Below the pieces are notes generated by a model that worked only from the letters and a program-made list of their open reading frames with translations, ran no database searches and was not told the origin of the DNA. Of a DNA stretch of 64,000 nt, positions 16,272 to 24,687 are shown in pieces (the stretch's first letter is position 1; the number at the start of each line of letters is the position of its first letter). The stretch is from an uncultured Clostridium sp. GTDB taxonomy: Bacteria; Bacillota; Clostridia; Lachnospirales; Lachnospiraceae. The stretch spans positions 28,442 to 92,441 of the forward strand of contig NZ_URHZ01000011.1 in NCBI RefSeq assembly GCF_900547735.1, in the 5' to 3' direction. The translations under genes and the position numbers were made by a program.

Positions 16272-17762
16272 TTAGATTTCCTTTGTCGATAATTCCATAA
16301 TTCTTTCCTGGGTGAATTCCTCACGATTCAGTATTCCGGTGGTGCGCCCCTGGTTCATAACCACAATCCGGTCGCACATGTTGATTAATTCCGGCATCTC
16401 GGAGGAGATAAAAATAATGGACAGACCGTCTGCCGTCAATTTGTCGATCAGATGATAAATGTCCGATTTTGTTTTTACATCAATTCCTCTGGTGGGTTCG
16501 TCCAGAATCAGAATCTTCTTCGTCACCAGCAGCCACCGGCTGATGATCACCTTCTGCTGGTTTCCGCCGCTCAGGCGTCCGATCGCCTGCTCCACTCCCG
16601 CATATTTTGTCTGCATGATGTCGTCGACATATCTCTTAGTGAGTTCCAGTTCTTTTTTCCGGTCGTAGCGCCCGCCTTTTAGAAATTCGCCCATCACCTC
16701 CAGCGTTGCGTTAAAGCGGATTCCCTGCACCGGGTAAATCCCCTCTTTTTTCCGGTCCTCCGGCACAAGGCCTATCCCGTAATTCATTGCGTCCTTTACG
16801 CTGTGTATTCTGGCCTCTTTTCCGTCCAGCTCAATGACGCCTCCGTCCTTTTTTCTAAGGCCGAAGATACAGGCCATGGCCTCCGACCGCCCCGAACCGA
16901 CCAGTCCGGAGAATCCCAGCACCTCCCCTTTGTGTAAATCAAAGGAAACGTCCCTTACTTCCTTTCCCGATGCCAGATGCCGGGTCCTGAGCACTATTTC
17001 ACCGGTCGAATGGTTATGTTTTTCGTACAAATCCCCAAGCGTCCTTCCGACCATCAGGCTGACCAGCTTATCGTGGGAAGTCTCCTTTGTCACCACCGTG
17101 TCAATGTACTTTCCGTCCCTCATCACCGTAATGCGGTCCGCAATCACATCTAACTCCGACATCCTGTGGCTGATGTAAATAATTCCCACGCCCTTTTCCT
17201 TCAGCTTTTTCACCGCCTCAAAGAGCACATCCACCTCCGTGTCCGTGAGGGAGGAGGTCGGTTCGTCCATGACAATAATCTTTGCCCCAAATGAGATTGC
17301 CCTGATGATCTCGACCATCTGCTGCTGCGCTATGTTCAGTTTCCCCACTATCTGGGACGGTTCCAGCTTAAGCTCCAGGGCGCTTAAAAACGCGGCCGCA
17401 TCCGCATTCATTTTCGCGGTGTCAACCGTTCCAAGCTTCGTCTTCGGTTCCTGACCGAGAAATATGTTTTCGGCGATTGTCATATACGGTATCAGCATCA
17501 ATTCCTGATGAATCACCCGGATTCCGTGTTTTTTCGCACTGTCCACATTGGTGATTTCCACCTTTTTACCGTCCACATATATCTCGCCGCCGTCCCTGCT
17601 GTAAGCGCCTCCCAGGATTTTAATCAGCGTGGACTTACCCGCGCCGTTTTCACCGAGCAGTGCGTGAACCTCCCCCGAGCGCAGCTCCAGCCTGACGTCC
17701 TCCAGTACTTTTACATCAGAAAAGGATTTCGTGATTCCATCCATTTTAAGCAACTGTTCCAT
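16272..17762 (-). CDS. rbsA: Ribose-type ABC sugar transporter, tandem ATP-binding protein
   Basis: 496 aa from the ATG at 17762, which lies 6 nt after AAGGAG. A longer reading to 17852 has no comparable site. Two ATPase halves: the first has Walker A GENGAGKST, the unusual signature KLNIAQQQMVEI and Walker B IIVMDEPTSSL. The second has a degenerate P loop (GLVGSGRSE), LSGGNQQKV and ILILDEPTRGID. This asymmetry is normal for RbsA/MglA/XylG. It energises the permease encoded next. Confidence 0.93.
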   Translation of the reverse strand: MEQLLKMDGITKSFSDVKVLEDVRLELRSGEVHALLGENGAGKSTLIKILGGAYSRDGGEIYVDGKKVEITNVDSAKKHGIRVIHQELMLIPYMTIAENIFLGQEPKTKLGTVDTAKMNADAAAFLSALELKLEPSQIVGKLNIAQQQMVEIIRAISFGAKIIVMDEPTSSLTDTEVDVLFEAVKKLKEKGVGIIYISHRMSELDVIADRITVMRDGKYIDTVVTKETSHDKLVSLMVGRTLGDLYEKHNHSTGEIVLRTRHLASGKEVRDVSFDLHKGEVLGFSGLVGSGRSEAMACIFGLRKKDGGVIELDGKEARIHSVKDAMNYGIGLVPEDRKKEGIYPVQGIRFNATLEVMGEFLKGGRYDRKKELELTKRYVDDIMQTKYAGVEQAIGRLSGGNQQKVIISRWLLVTKKILILDEPTRGIDVKTKSDIYHLIDKLTADGLSIIFISSEMPELINMCDRIVVMNQGRTTGILNREEFTQERIMELSTKEI

Positions 17763-17823
17763 ATTTTGCTCCTTCATATGTTCCCATTTCCTATGGTTCT
17801 CCCTCAAAAGGCCTGTCTTCAAA

Positions 17824-17854
17824 AAGTGGGCGGCAAGTCGCATGCCGCCCACTT
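17824..17854 (-). terminator. Intercistronic hairpin between binding-protein and ATPase genes
   Basis: AAGTGGGCGGCA (17824-17835) pairs with TGCCGCCCACTT (17843-17854), loop 7 nt. It follows the lipoprotein gene on the minus strand. In such operons a hairpin here commonly raises binding-protein mRNA over that of the distal genes. Confidence 0.6.
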
Positions 17855-17961
17855 AAAACGCCGTTGCCGTCCGCATCCCGGTTAAAAAGAAGCTGGGCCG
17901 CGGACCATATCACGCTTCGCCTCAGAAAGCCGGGCCGCAGCGAAACGCCTCTTTCTGCTGT

Positions 17962-18996
17962 TTACTGCCAGCCGGCATTTAAGTAATCCTTGATATTACT
18001 GCTGTCAATCGTAAATGCAGGAACGTCAATCTGGAACTGTTCCGGTTTCTGGCCGCCTAAAATTGTCTTTGCAACTTCATAGCAGTTTGTTCCGATTTTG
18101 ATCGGAGACTGGGCTGCCGTCATCTTGTAGATACTTCCCTCTTTTGCAATTACCTGTTTTGCTTCCGGAGCGCCGTCCACACCGTAAATTGCAACGTCTG
18201 CGCCGGATGTCGTGCATGCTGCATAAGCTCCCATGCCGGCCTGGTCATTGATGGAGAAAATAGCAACGATGTCGGGATGAGCCTGTAAAATATCGCTTGT
18301 GATGTTCTGGCCCTTTTCTACCGTGCCTTCCGCGTCAAAAGTTGCAACTACTTCAAAACCTTTTCCCTCGATTGTCTTCATGAATCCTTCCTCACGATCC
18401 AGGCAGGCGCTGTTAGCCGGGTAATTGAGAATTGCAATTTTGCCGCCGTCTGGGAAATCCTTAATCATGGATTCTCCGCAGAGTTTTCCGGCCTGAACGT
18501 TGTCGGTCGCCACATAGGCGTCTACCAGCTCCAGGTTTGCAACGGAAGAGTCAAAGTTGATGACCGGAATTCCGGCTTCTTTTAATTTCTGGAGAGCCGG
18601 TGCCACGGCGTCTCTGTCAACCGGATTTAAGAACACTGCCGATACATCCTGGGCAATAAAGTCTTCGATAATCTGGATCTGTTTTGTACTGTCCTGCTGC
18701 GCATCCACGACAACGGTCTTGTTTCCGTCGGCCTCCGCCGCCTGTGTGATGGAATCCGCCACCGTCTTAAAGAAATCCGACTCGATCCAGTAGGTGACGC
18801 CGAAAGTCTTTCCGCCCTCTGCCGCGCTGTCTTTCGCCTCCTCCGCTTTCTCTTCCGTTGTCTCCGCAGGCGCTGCCGCCTCGGCTGCCGGAGCTGCCGT
18901 TTCCGGCGCCTTCGTCTCGGATGCTGCGTTTGAGCAGCCGAACAAAGCTGTCGCTGCTACCGCGATTGTGAGTGCTGCCACGATTTTTTTCTTCAT
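17962..18996 (-). CDS. rbsB: Sugar-binding lipoprotein of the ABC importer (RbsB-like)
   Basis: 344 aa from ATG 18996, preceded by GGAGGAAAATACT. Signal peptide KKKIVAALTIAVAATALFGC with lipobox LFGC gives a lipid-anchored cysteine at the cell surface. An Ala/Glu-rich linker (about 20-55) follows. The periplasmic-binding-protein type 1 fold has VFLNPVDRDAVAPALQKLKE, IPVINFDSSVAN and AIFSINDQAGMGAYAA. It is the receptor of the transporter. The bound sugar is not deducible. Confidence 0.92.
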   Translation of the reverse strand: MKKKIVAALTIAVAATALFGCSNAASETKAPETAAPAAEAAAPAETTEEKAEEAKDSAAEGGKTFGVTYWIESDFFKTVADSITQAAEADGNKTVVVDAQQDSTKQIQIIEDFIAQDVSAVFLNPVDRDAVAPALQKLKEAGIPVINFDSSVANLELVDAYVATDNVQAGKLCGESMIKDFPDGGKIAILNYPANSACLDREEGFMKTIEGKGFEVVATFDAEGTVEKGQNITSDILQAHPDIVAIFSINDQAGMGAYAACTTSGADVAIYGVDGAPEAKQVIAKEGSIYKMTAAQSPIKIGTNCYEVAKTILGGQKPEQFQIDVPAFTIDSSNIKDYLNAGWQ

Positions 18997-19072
18997 AGTA
19001 TTTTCCTCCACTTTTTTTCGGCACATTTTGCCTTATTTATAGTTAACACCGCTTCCGCGGCAAACTATTTCC

Positions 19073-19147
19073 TGTTGTTCTCCGGTCCTTCTGCCGTTCC
19101 CCGATTCTCATGTTGTTCCCGGTCCTTCCGCCGTTCCCCGGTTCTCC
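19073..19147. repeat. Two-copy tandem repeat (38 + 37 bp)
   Basis: TGTTGTTCTCCGGTCCTTC (start of unit 1, 19073) recurs at 19111 as TGTTGTTCCCGGTCCTTC, and each unit continues with GCCGTTCCCCG. It lies between the kinase stop and the leader of the binding-protein gene, so in mRNA it sits in the intercistronic leader. Confidence 0.75.
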
Positions 19148-19165
19148 CGCCGCACCCAGGTTCCC

Positions 19166-20704
19166 TTACTCTTCGAGATTATCCAAATCGTACAGAAGGC
19201 CGAAATCCGTTTTCATATCCTCATACAGCCGGTCGTACAGCCTGTGATAATTTCTGTACCGCTTCACTTCCCGGGGAATCGGTGTCTCCGCCAGACTGGT
19301 GCTGATTAATTTCCTGCAGGTATCCACCACGTTATCAAAGACTCCGGCTCCCACCCCGGCCAGTATCGCCGCGCCGTAAGCGGGGCCTTCCTCCTGTTTC
19401 AGGATGCGTATTTCACATTCATACAGATCGGCCATAATCTGCCTCCATACGTGGCTTTTGCAGCCTCCGCCGCAAACTCTCATGGATGTCACCGTGTTTC
19501 CCAGTTCCTTCAGAATATTATTGCAGTCTGCCAGGGAGTAGGTGATTCCCTCCATAATCGCGCGGAGCATATGCGCCTTTCCGTGTATCGTATTCAACCC
19601 TACAAATGCGCCCCTGCACTTCGGATTCATATGGGGCGTCCGTTCTCCCATCAGATAAGGCAGGTAAATCAGCCTCCCGCTCCCCGGCTCGATTCCGGCG
19701 GCCGCCTCGTTGATTAAAGTATAGATATCCGTCCCCGTCCGTTCGGCCTCTTCTTCCATGTCCCGGCAGAAGGCATCTTTGAACCATTCCAGCGAAAGTC
19801 CGGCCGCCTGGGGGCCTCCCATTGTAAAATACCCTCCCGGCACGGCACAGCAGCAGACGTGGAGACCGCCGTCCGGTATCCTTGTAAAATGATCCAGATG
19901 CGTATATACAATGGCCGACGTTCCGATCGTTGTAAATGCCCCGTTATCCAGAACCACCCCGGTTCCGACTGCGGCGGCGGCATTATCAGCGGCTCCGGCC
20001 ACAACCTTTACGTCAGGCGCCAGACCGCATTTTTTTGCAATCTCCGGCAGCAGGGTTCCCGTCACTTCCTGGGATTCGTATACTTTTCCAAGGAGCGCCG
20101 GATCAATATCCAGCGTTTTAAGAACCTCCTGTGACCAGCGCCTGTTTTTAACATCCAGAAGCTGCATACCGGATGCGTCCGATACGTCCGTCGCAAACTC
20201 ACCCGTGAGAATGTAGCGGATATAGTCCTTCGGCAGCAGAATGTGACGGCATTTCGCATACAGCTCCGGCTCATTTTCCTTCACCCAGAGAATTTTGGCC
20301 GCCGTCCAGGCCGCAATCGGGGGATTGGCCGTAATCTCCATCCATTTTTCAAGAGGCATGAGCCCGAGCATCTCCTCCACCTGGGCGGACGACCTCTGAT
20401 CACACCATATGATAGAGCGCCGCAGCGGTTTTCCCTCCCCGTCCAGCATGACGAGGCCATGCATCTGACCTGAAAATCCGATTCCTTTAATTTCTTCCTT
20501 TCCCACTCCCGATTTCTCCGTCACTTCTTTCAGCGTTTCAAGAACCGCACGTCTCCAGTCCTCCGGATCCTGTTCCGCCCATCCGTTTCCGGGCTGGTAC
20601 AGGGGATATTCCCTGGATGCCTGGGCCGTAATCTCTCCTTCCGAATCCATCAGAAGTGTCTTTGTAGCGCTTGTTCCTATATCAATTCCTATCACGTACT
20701 CCAT
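19166..20704 (-). CDS. xylB: FGGY-family carbohydrate kinase, xylulokinase-like
   Basis: 512 aa. N-terminal phosphate-1 motif VIGIDIGTSATKT, then the xylulokinase-type substrate loop GFSGQMHGLVMLD (about 76-88), IIWCDQRS, and the adenosine site VCGGGCKSHVWRQIMAD (about 412-428). Xylulokinases make D-xylulose 5-phosphate from D-xylulose. Here the neighbours are an epimerase and hexulose-type isomerases, so an unusual ketose or a polyol-derived ketose is possible. It is co-transcribed behind the epimerase gene. Confidence 0.85.
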   Translation of the reverse strand: MEYVIGIDIGTSATKTLLMDSEGEITAQASREYPLYQPGNGWAEQDPEDWRRAVLETLKEVTEKSGVGKEEIKGIGFSGQMHGLVMLDGEGKPLRRSIIWCDQRSSAQVEEMLGLMPLEKWMEITANPPIAAWTAAKILWVKENEPELYAKCRHILLPKDYIRYILTGEFATDVSDASGMQLLDVKNRRWSQEVLKTLDIDPALLGKVYESQEVTGTLLPEIAKKCGLAPDVKVVAGAADNAAAAVGTGVVLDNGAFTTIGTSAIVYTHLDHFTRIPDGGLHVCCCAVPGGYFTMGGPQAAGLSLEWFKDAFCRDMEEEAERTGTDIYTLINEAAAGIEPGSGRLIYLPYLMGERTPHMNPKCRGAFVGLNTIHGKAHMLRAIMEGITYSLADCNNILKELGNTVTSMRVCGGGCKSHVWRQIMADLYECEIRILKQEEGPAYGAAILAGVGAGVFDNVVDTCRKLISTSLAETPIPREVKRYRNYHRLYDRLYEDMKTDFGLLYDLDNLEE

Positions 20705-20759
20705 TCTTTACCGCCTCCCCGGTTCATCGACTTTTATTCCATGCGCACCGGCAGGAATC

Positions 20760-21473
20760 TTACACTGCCTTCTCCGCCGTTCTCTGTTTCATTTCCCTCT
20801 CCATAATCGCCCTGTAAGCGCCGATATTCCTTTCCAGACTGCCGGAAAACAATCCTTTTCCGGCCACGATAATCCCGGCTCCCGCTTCCAGCACCCTGCC
20901 CAGGTTAGCCGGAGTGATGTCGCCGTCCACCTCAATCGGAATCTCCCGCCCGATTTTTCTAAGCAAATGCCGGGCCTGTGCAATTCTTCCGGCCGATTCA
21001 TTCAGAAAGGTCTGGCCTTTTAATCCGGGAGCCACCGTCATCAGCTGCAGCCGATCAACCAGTTCCCATATTTTCAGATCCACCGCCCTGCCCGCCAGCG
21101 ATTCAACCGGCGTCCCCGGGTTCAGCGCGATCCCGGCCTGTCTGCCCAGGCTGCGGACGGCCTCCAAAGTTCTTCCCATATTCCCGCACGCCTCCCAGTG
21201 AACCGTGATTCCATCGGCCCCCGCCTCACTGAACGCCCGCACAAACCGCAGCGGTTCCTCAATCATCAGATGGACATCCAGAAAGAAATCCGTGGCCTCC
21301 CGGAGCGCGGCCACAAAATCGGGGCCAAAGGACAGGTTCGGGACAAAAATCCCATCCATAATGTCAATATGTAACTGCCTGATTCCGGCCCGTTTCATGA
21401 CGGCCATCTGCTGTTGCAGATGAAGATAGTCGGCCGCATAGACCGATGGGGCTAATTGATACATTTCATTCAC
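20760..21473 (-). CDS. Ribulose-phosphate 3-epimerase family protein (possibly allulose-6-phosphate type)
   Basis: 237 aa from the GTG at 21473, 7 nt after AGGAG. The ATG at 21479 is too close to that site. The TIM barrel has LAPSVYAAD, HIDIMDGIFVPNLSFGP and DVHLMIEEP, which carry the metal ligands and catalytic Asp, and ALNPGTP. Two usually conserved phosphate-loop motifs deviate: MTVAPGLKGQTF instead of MSVNPGFGGQxF, and EVDGDITPAN instead of DGGI. This suggests a specialised substrate rather than the housekeeping Rpe. Follows rpiR with 10 nt between. Confidence 0.83.
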   Translation of the reverse strand: MNEMYQLAPSVYAADYLHLQQQMAVMKRAGIRQLHIDIMDGIFVPNLSFGPDFVAALREATDFFLDVHLMIEEPLRFVRAFSEAGADGITVHWEACGNMGRTLEAVRSLGRQAGIALNPGTPVESLAGRAVDLKIWELVDRLQLMTVAPGLKGQTFLNESAGRIAQARHLLRKIGREIPIEVDGDITPANLGRVLEAGAGIIVAGKGLFSGSLERNIGAYRAIMEREMKQRTAEKAV

Positions 21474-21483
21474 TTTCATTCTC

Positions 21484-22326
21484 CTACATAATTTTATTGC
21501 AATCGATGGCGGCCTGCGTGCGTTTCAGGCACTTCGAATAGTCTTTTTTCGTCTTGGTGATGTAACCCAGGTAAAGGACGTCCAGGATGAACTGATCCGC
21601 CACCCTCCGGGTCGCTTTATCTCTCCCGATTGTCAAATCACTGACCGAGATGAACAGGCTGATATCGGTATATTTTAAAAGCGGAGACTTGTTCATCTTT
21701 GTGATGCTGATGGTGGTCGCCCCTCTCTTTTTGGCAATTTTCATGGCCTGTACCACATTTCTTGAACGACCCTCATAGGAAACGGCCAATGCCACGTCCC
21801 CTGGTCCCAGGTTGTCCGCAATCGTATATTGCAGCATGACGTCGCTGTGGGCGGAACAGGGAATTCCAAGCCGGCAGAATTTCATAAATGCAAACTGGCA
21901 GGCCGCATAGGCGTCCCCCACACCAAAGAAGTGAATGGATTTTGCCCCTATCATTGCATTTAAGGCGTCCGTATACCCTTCATTTGCCAGAACCATGGTG
22001 TTCTGCAGCGTCTGTACATTGCTCTGGAAAACCTTCTTTAATATTACGGAAATATCATCCGACTCCTCGATTTCCTCCTCGTGAACTTCACTTCCGTCCG
22101 CCATGGCAAGGATAAAAGCATCCTTCAGGTCCATGTATCCGTGATATCCCATCCTTTTGCAGAAACGGATGACCGATGCCTCGCTGCTGTTGGACTCCGC
22201 GGCTATCTGAGCCAGCGTAAGATGTGTAATGGCGTCCGGATTTTCTACCAGCGCCTGTGCAAAAGCTTTCTCCGCCCTCGGCAGGGAGGGGATTAAAAAT
22301 CTGATTTTCACTAACAATTCATTCAT
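21484..22326 (-). CDS. RpiR/MurR-family regulator with SIS domain
   Basis: 280 aa. N-terminal HTH-6: LTLAQIAAESNSSEASVIRF and GYHGYMDLKDAF. C-terminal SIS domain binding a sugar phosphate: IHFFGVGDAYAACQFAFMKF and DVALAVSYEGRSRNVVQAM. The start has GGAGGAAAAAC. It is the first gene of the sugar operon it presumably controls, sensing the phosphorylated intermediate made by the kinase or epimerase. Confidence 0.9.
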   Translation of the reverse strand: MNELLVKIRFLIPSLPRAEKAFAQALVENPDAITHLTLAQIAAESNSSEASVIRFCKRMGYHGYMDLKDAFILAMADGSEVHEEEIEESDDISVILKKVFQSNVQTLQNTMVLANEGYTDALNAMIGAKSIHFFGVGDAYAACQFAFMKFCRLGIPCSAHSDVMLQYTIADNLGPGDVALAVSYEGRSRNVVQAMKIAKKRGATTISITKMNKSPLLKYTDISLFISVSDLTIGRDKATRRVADQFILDVLYLGYITKTKKDYSKCLKRTQAAIDCNKIM

Positions 22327-22658
22327 GTTTTTCCTCCATAATCAGATTTTGCAAATGAAGTTTTTCTTATAATCATTATAGTAATTGCAAAAACTGAAGT
22401 AAATATAGTATGTTTTTTTTATCTAGTATAGCAGATTTATCCCATCTTTCATTGTTAGATCTGCACAATTTTTAGTCTATTTTAGGTTGTTTTTCCCTTT
22501 TCCCACTTCAATTTGAAGTTTCTAAAAATAGTAAATACTTCACTTTTATTTTTAGCATTTGAAAATAATGATATGTCACCCTATCGCTATTTTCATGTCC
22601 GTTTGTCCGGTTCTCAAAACAACGAAAAGCACGCTTCGCAAACTTTTCATTGCCGCTC
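22327..22658. promoter_or_regulatory. Regulatory region upstream of the sugar operon
   Basis: AT-rich, without a gene. It holds a perfect 7+1+7 palindrome ACTTCAATTTGAAGT (22505-22519). Related GAAGT/ACTTC half-sites lie near 22355 (TGAAGTTTTT), 22396 (ACTGAAGTAAA) and 22536 (TACTTCAC). The minus strand holds a -10-like TATAAT near 22370-22376. These half-sites are good candidates for the RpiR-type operator. Confidence 0.55.
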
Positions 22659-22739
22659 AATAAAAAAGAGTGAAATAAAAAAGAGTCGAAACCGAAAAAT
22701 AACGGTTTTCACTCTTTTTTATTTCACTCTTTTTTTATT
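22659..22739. terminator. Very long AT-rich hairpin, terminator of yedK
   Basis: A 28-nt left arm (22659-22686) pairs with 22711-22739 apart from one extra T, with inner pairing of GAAACCG and CGGTTTT. Each arm contains a direct repeat of AAAAAAGAGTGAAAT / ATTTCACTCTTTTTT type. It is T-rich at both ends, so it could act in both directions. It lies directly downstream of the yedK stop. Confidence 0.75.
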
Positions 22740-22771
22740 TATTGACGCGCAGACTGTAGAGAAATGTCATC

Positions 22772-23329
22772 TCAGATAAATTCAAACGTCTGCTGCTCAT
22801 AGTCCATGGTGCTTTTCAGCTCCCCGGGCGTCTGTTTCAGCAGTTCCCGGTAATCTCCGCCGTCCGACAGCCAGCTTTCAAGCTGTTCCTGTTTCAGAAT
22901 AAACGGCATCCTGTCATGAATTTTCCTCACGGATTCGTTGGGTTCCGTCGTCAAAATCACGAAATGGGGTTCGGCGCCCTCAAACCGGTAACAGCCTGCA
23001 AAATACAGTTTTCTTCCCGCCGCGGGTTCGAAAACTGCTTTTTCACCCGCACGGTTCCATTCATAGAAGCCGCCGGCCGGTACCGCCACGCGGCGCCTGG
23101 CCATGCACTCCCGGAACATCGCCTTTTCCGGCGCAGTTTCCACGCGCGCGTTATAAACCGTCTGCCCGCTGCCCCTGCCCTCGCTGACTGCTGGATGAAA
23201 GCCCCAGTACATCTTCCTTCTCACTATCGTTTTGCCCCTCTCCGAAACCAGCACCGCCGCTTCGTCGCAGGGACGCACATCTGTCCGGATTCCGGACGTT
23301 TCATCTTCCGTAAAATATCTGCTGCACAT
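22772..23329 (-). CDS. yedK: SRAP-family abasic-site DNA-protein crosslinker (YedK/HMCES)
   Basis: 185 aa. The start at 23329 is chosen because it makes Cys residue 2 (MCSRY). This cysteine must be exposed after Met removal to bind abasic sites in single-stranded DNA. A longer reading to 23365 would bury it. Other family residues: NARVETAPEKAMFRE, VPAGGFYEWN with the conserved Glu, and HDRMPFIL with the active His. It lies 73 nt after rlmB and is followed by a long terminator hairpin. Confidence 0.93.
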   Translation of the reverse strand: MCSRYFTEDETSGIRTDVRPCDEAAVLVSERGKTIVRRKMYWGFHPAVSEGRGSGQTVYNARVETAPEKAMFRECMARRRVAVPAGGFYEWNRAGEKAVFEPAAGRKLYFAGCYRFEGAEPHFVILTTEPNESVRKIHDRMPFILKQEQLESWLSDGGDYRELLKQTPGELKSTMDYEQQTFEFI

Positions 23330-23402
23330 AATCTCTTCCGTATGTCCTGAATGGTTACTGTTCACAGCCCTGCAAAAACGCAGTTCTGTAGGCGGTAAGG
23401 CC

Positions 23403-24209
23403 CTAATTCATCCTCTGTCTTACTATCTCATAGGCAAGAACACCGGCCGCCACCGAGGCATTCAGTGAATCGATATCGCCCTTCATCGGGATGGAGGCCA
23501 CCATATCGCATTTTTCCTTCACAAGGCGGCTGACGCCGTCTCCCTCGCCTCCGATTACCAGTCCAATCGGCCCTTTCAGGTTCAGGCGGTACATCACCTC
23601 TCCGCCCATATCGGCACAGACGAACCAGAGTCCCTTTTCCTTCAGCTCCTCAATGGTGGCTGAAATATTGGTCACCTTGGCAACCGGCGTATAATTGATC
23701 GCACCGGCCGACGTCTTCGCCACCGTGGAAGTGAGTCCGACGGCCCGTCTTTTCGGTATGATTACCCCGTGTGCACCCGCCTGGTTGGCCGTCCTGATGA
23801 TCGCGCCCAGATTATGCGGATCCTCGATTCCGTCCAGAATAAAGAGAAACGGCGGCTCGCCCTTCTCCTCAGCCAGTTTAAACATATCCTCTATTTCCGC
23901 GTATTTGTATGCGGCGGCATAGGCGATCACGCCCTGGTGTTTCCCGGTATCGGAGAGCTGATCCAGTCTCTCTTTCGCAACATAATTGATAATCGTATCC
24001 TGTTTTCTGGCTTCCCTGGTGATGGTCTTCACCGGGCCGTCCTGGCAGCCGTCCAGCACAAAGAGCTTGTCTATCGTCTTTCCCGAACGGAACGCCTCCA
24101 GCACCGCATTGCGCCCCTCTATCGTCAGTTCTTCAAATCTTACACTGTCTTCACCTGCATCGTTTCCGGTATCTCCGGCTTTGCAGGCGCTGGTGTCATT
24201 CTGTTTCAT
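23403..24209 (-). CDS. rlmB: 23S rRNA 2'-O-ribose methyltransferase, TrmH/RlmB family
   Basis: 268 aa from ATG 24209, which has AGGAGG 12 nt upstream. An ATG at 24233 has only a weak site. N-terminal substrate-binding domain RFEELTIEGRNAVLEAFRSG, then the SPOUT knot: DGIEDPHNLGAIIRTANQAG, GLVIGGEGDGVSRLV and IPMKGDIDSLNASVAAGVLA. These bind S-adenosylmethionine and rRNA. Overlaps the end of mrnC, as usual in Firmicutes. Confidence 0.92.
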   Translation of the reverse strand: MKQNDTSACKAGDTGNDAGEDSVRFEELTIEGRNAVLEAFRSGKTIDKLFVLDGCQDGPVKTITREARKQDTIINYVAKERLDQLSDTGKHQGVIAYAAAYKYAEIEDMFKLAEEKGEPPFLFILDGIEDPHNLGAIIRTANQAGAHGVIIPKRRAVGLTSTVAKTSAGAINYTPVAKVTNISATIEELKEKGLWFVCADMGGEVMYRLNLKGPIGLVIGGEGDGVSRLVKEKCDMVASIPMKGDIDSLNASVAAGVLAYEIVRQRMN

Positions 24210-24687
24210 CCGTTTTACTTTCCTCCTGCCCATTCAGCGCTTCCGGTCCGCCGTCCGCCTCAATCTCGCCCAACTTTGAAAGGCCGTGGCCCAGCAGTTC
24301 AGCCATCCTCCCCATCTGTTCCGTCAGGTAGAGATATCCCATCAGGGCCTCAAATCCGGTTGCCATCCTGTAGTCTTTCATTGTGGCATGCTTTGCCATT
24401 GTCACCGATTTGGCGTTTCTGCCTCTTCTGTATACGGCCTTTTCCTCCTCGGTCAGCTCTTCCTCCAAAACCTTATAGAAATTGGCCTGGGCCTCCGCCT
24501 TGACAAGGCCTGCCGTCCTCTTATGCATCTTGTTGACCTGGGTGTTGCCGTGATTCATGACAAAGGTGCGGATTGCCAGCTCATAAACGGCATCCCCCAG
24601 ATATGCCAAGGCCAGGGGAGAATATTCCCTGGCCTCTACTTCTTTCAATTTCAGTGCTTCTTTAAAACAGTTCAGGCACGTTTCCAT
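24196..24687 (-). CDS. mrnC: Mini-ribonuclease III
   Basis: 163 aa. RNase III catalytic domain only, without the double-stranded RNA-binding domain, which defines the MrnC family that matures 23S rRNA ends. Catalytic segment LALAYLGDAVYELAIRTF, then FEALMGYLYL near the C-terminus with the second acidic site. Overlaps cysS by 16 nt and rlmB by 14 or more nt, the typical order cysS-mrnC-rlmB. Confidence 0.93.
   Translation of the reverse strand: METCLNCFKEALKLKEVEAREYSPLALAYLGDAVYELAIRTFVMNHGNTQVNKMHKRTAGLVKAEAQANFYKVLEEELTEEEKAVYRRGRNAKSVTMAKHATMKDYRMATGFEALMGYLYLTEQMGRMAELLGHGLSKLGEIEADGGPEALNGQEESKTDETE

Noticed and set aside
17880..17960. GCTGGGCCGCGG and GCCGGGCCGCAG near-repeats as an operator
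   Set aside because: Imperfect direct similarity only, in a spacer already containing a hairpin. No symmetry expected of a regulator site.
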